Shown in pieces: positions 30,510 through 31,374 of a stretch of 31,374 nt of DNA. This DNA comes from Ophiothrix spiculata (taxonomy: Eukaryota; Echinodermata; Ophiuroidea; Amphilepidida; Ophiotrichidae): NCBI GenBank assembly GCA_000969725.1, contig JXSR01S015538.1. One strand, 5' to 3'. The notes under the pieces were generated by a model that made no database searches, was not told the DNA's origin, and saw only the letters and a list, made by a program, of their open reading frames with translations. The position numbers and the translations under genes are program-made. Numbering within the stretch: the first letter of the stretch is position 1; the number at the start of each line of letters is the position of its first letter.

Positions 30510-31374
30510 CTGTTGATATCAATGCAATTACATAGGAAATTGAGGCATAAGTAACAATATAATATAATCAGAAATTAAAAATCTTGAAATGTTTATCTTT
30601 TATTATTATTTTATTTTCCAATTCCATCCAATGCCACAGCCTGTCGGATTGTGGGCCTTACACCCATATCCATTTTATATTTGACTGCCCCCTCCCCCAG
30701 AGACATACACATCTGTACAGATTACAATCGAAAACAATATGTGCCTTTGAGTATTATTTGAGCGTTTGAGCTATACTAACAGCCCACAAAAAAGTTTATA
30801 GAAAAGCACCTAATGCACATATTTTCTGTGTATTTTGAATATATTTATTTCCCCAAAGTGCCAAATTTTGCACATGTGCCGCAAGTTAAGAAATCCTTGC
30901 GATGATAACACGTGTTTTAAAAACCTTCCCTTATTTGTTTCCATGGATCCCTTTTTAGTCTAGTCAAATTGCACTGAATGGTCAAAATGATGAGAACAGA
31001 AATGAAATTTTCACTATGCATTTTCTTAAGGTGTTAGAATTAATATACAAAAAAGTTTACCAAAATCAACCCTTGGGATATAAGTACGGGAAAAATGAGA
31101 AAAAACAAAATGGCTGCCAAAATAGCATATATTTGCTATAATCTGCTTACAGTAACCCTTCTAAACAACTTAATATGCAAAATTATCATTGTGTTAACAA
31201 TAGCAAATACATATTTAGAGATTGAATTATGTTAAATTCATAATTTAGATTAAAATGGCCGCTAAATAGCATATATTCATGAAATCGACAAAAACAAGCA
31301 TATTTGAATTGAAAAAGTTTACAAATTAAGAAAAAGAAACATATGAATTATAATTTTGACCTTAAATTATATCA
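30510..31374 (-). other. Alpha-actinin intron leading to the upstream (CH-domain) exons
   Basis: AT-rich; no exon of the second CH domain or the linker helix was found up to the window edge. Repeated phrases such as aaaatggccgctaaatagcatatat and caaaatagcatatattt (near 31110 and 31255) hint at a diverged repeat. Confidence 0.35.

Overview
The window is intron-rich, AT-rich animal nuclear DNA. It has GT..AG introns of several hundred bases to about 3 kb, many non-autonomous DNA transposons, and two protein-coding genes that both run off the window. No bacterial, viral or CRISPR-like features are visible. The type of repeats and the gene pair suggest a marine invertebrate, perhaps a deuterostome such as an echinoderm, hemichordate or cephalochordate; the species call is inference only.

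Gene 1 (+ strand, about 1.2-5.7 kb) is the 3' part of DCAF5 (WDR22), a WD40 substrate receptor of CUL4-DDB1 ubiquitin ligases. Four exons are visible (1210-1423, 2239-2305, 3184-3302, 4418-5743). They encode the last WD repeats and a 441-residue terminal exon with an acidic/Ser-rich and basic tail. The 5' exons lie left of the window.

Gene 2 (- strand, 30.5-12.8 kb) is the 3' two thirds of an alpha-actinin. Thirteen exons with mutually consistent phases encode 602 residues: four spectrin repeats and the C-terminal EF-hand domain. The actin-binding CH domains lie right of the window. The protein is divergent: both canonical EF loops have lost ligand residues, spectrin repeat 3 has Lys in place of its conserved Trp, and the usual C-terminal PDZ ligand is replaced by an unrelated tail.

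The genes are convergent, with about 7 kb between stop codons. ACTN1 and DCAF5 are also neighbours on human chromosome 14q24, so this looks like retained animal microsynteny with a changed relative orientation.

Between and inside the genes lies a dense set of mobile elements, several with readable target-site duplications: a hAT-like element (8-bp TSD), a Harbinger-like MITE (TAA), a Tc1/mariner-like MITE (TA), a pogo-like MITE (TA) nested in a TTAA-flanked element, three further TTAA-flanked elements (two of them long fold-backs), and a 1.75-kb element of inverted TTAGTCC arrays nested in an older repeat whose uninterrupted copy lies next to it. An irregular tandem array (20.5-21.45 kb) and a tRNA-derived relic are also present. 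I see no convincing new multi-gene system. The most interesting points are the derived alpha-actinin, a 76-bp duplication that doubles one of its splice donors, a long hairpin just after its stop codon, and the nested repeat with its empty site.
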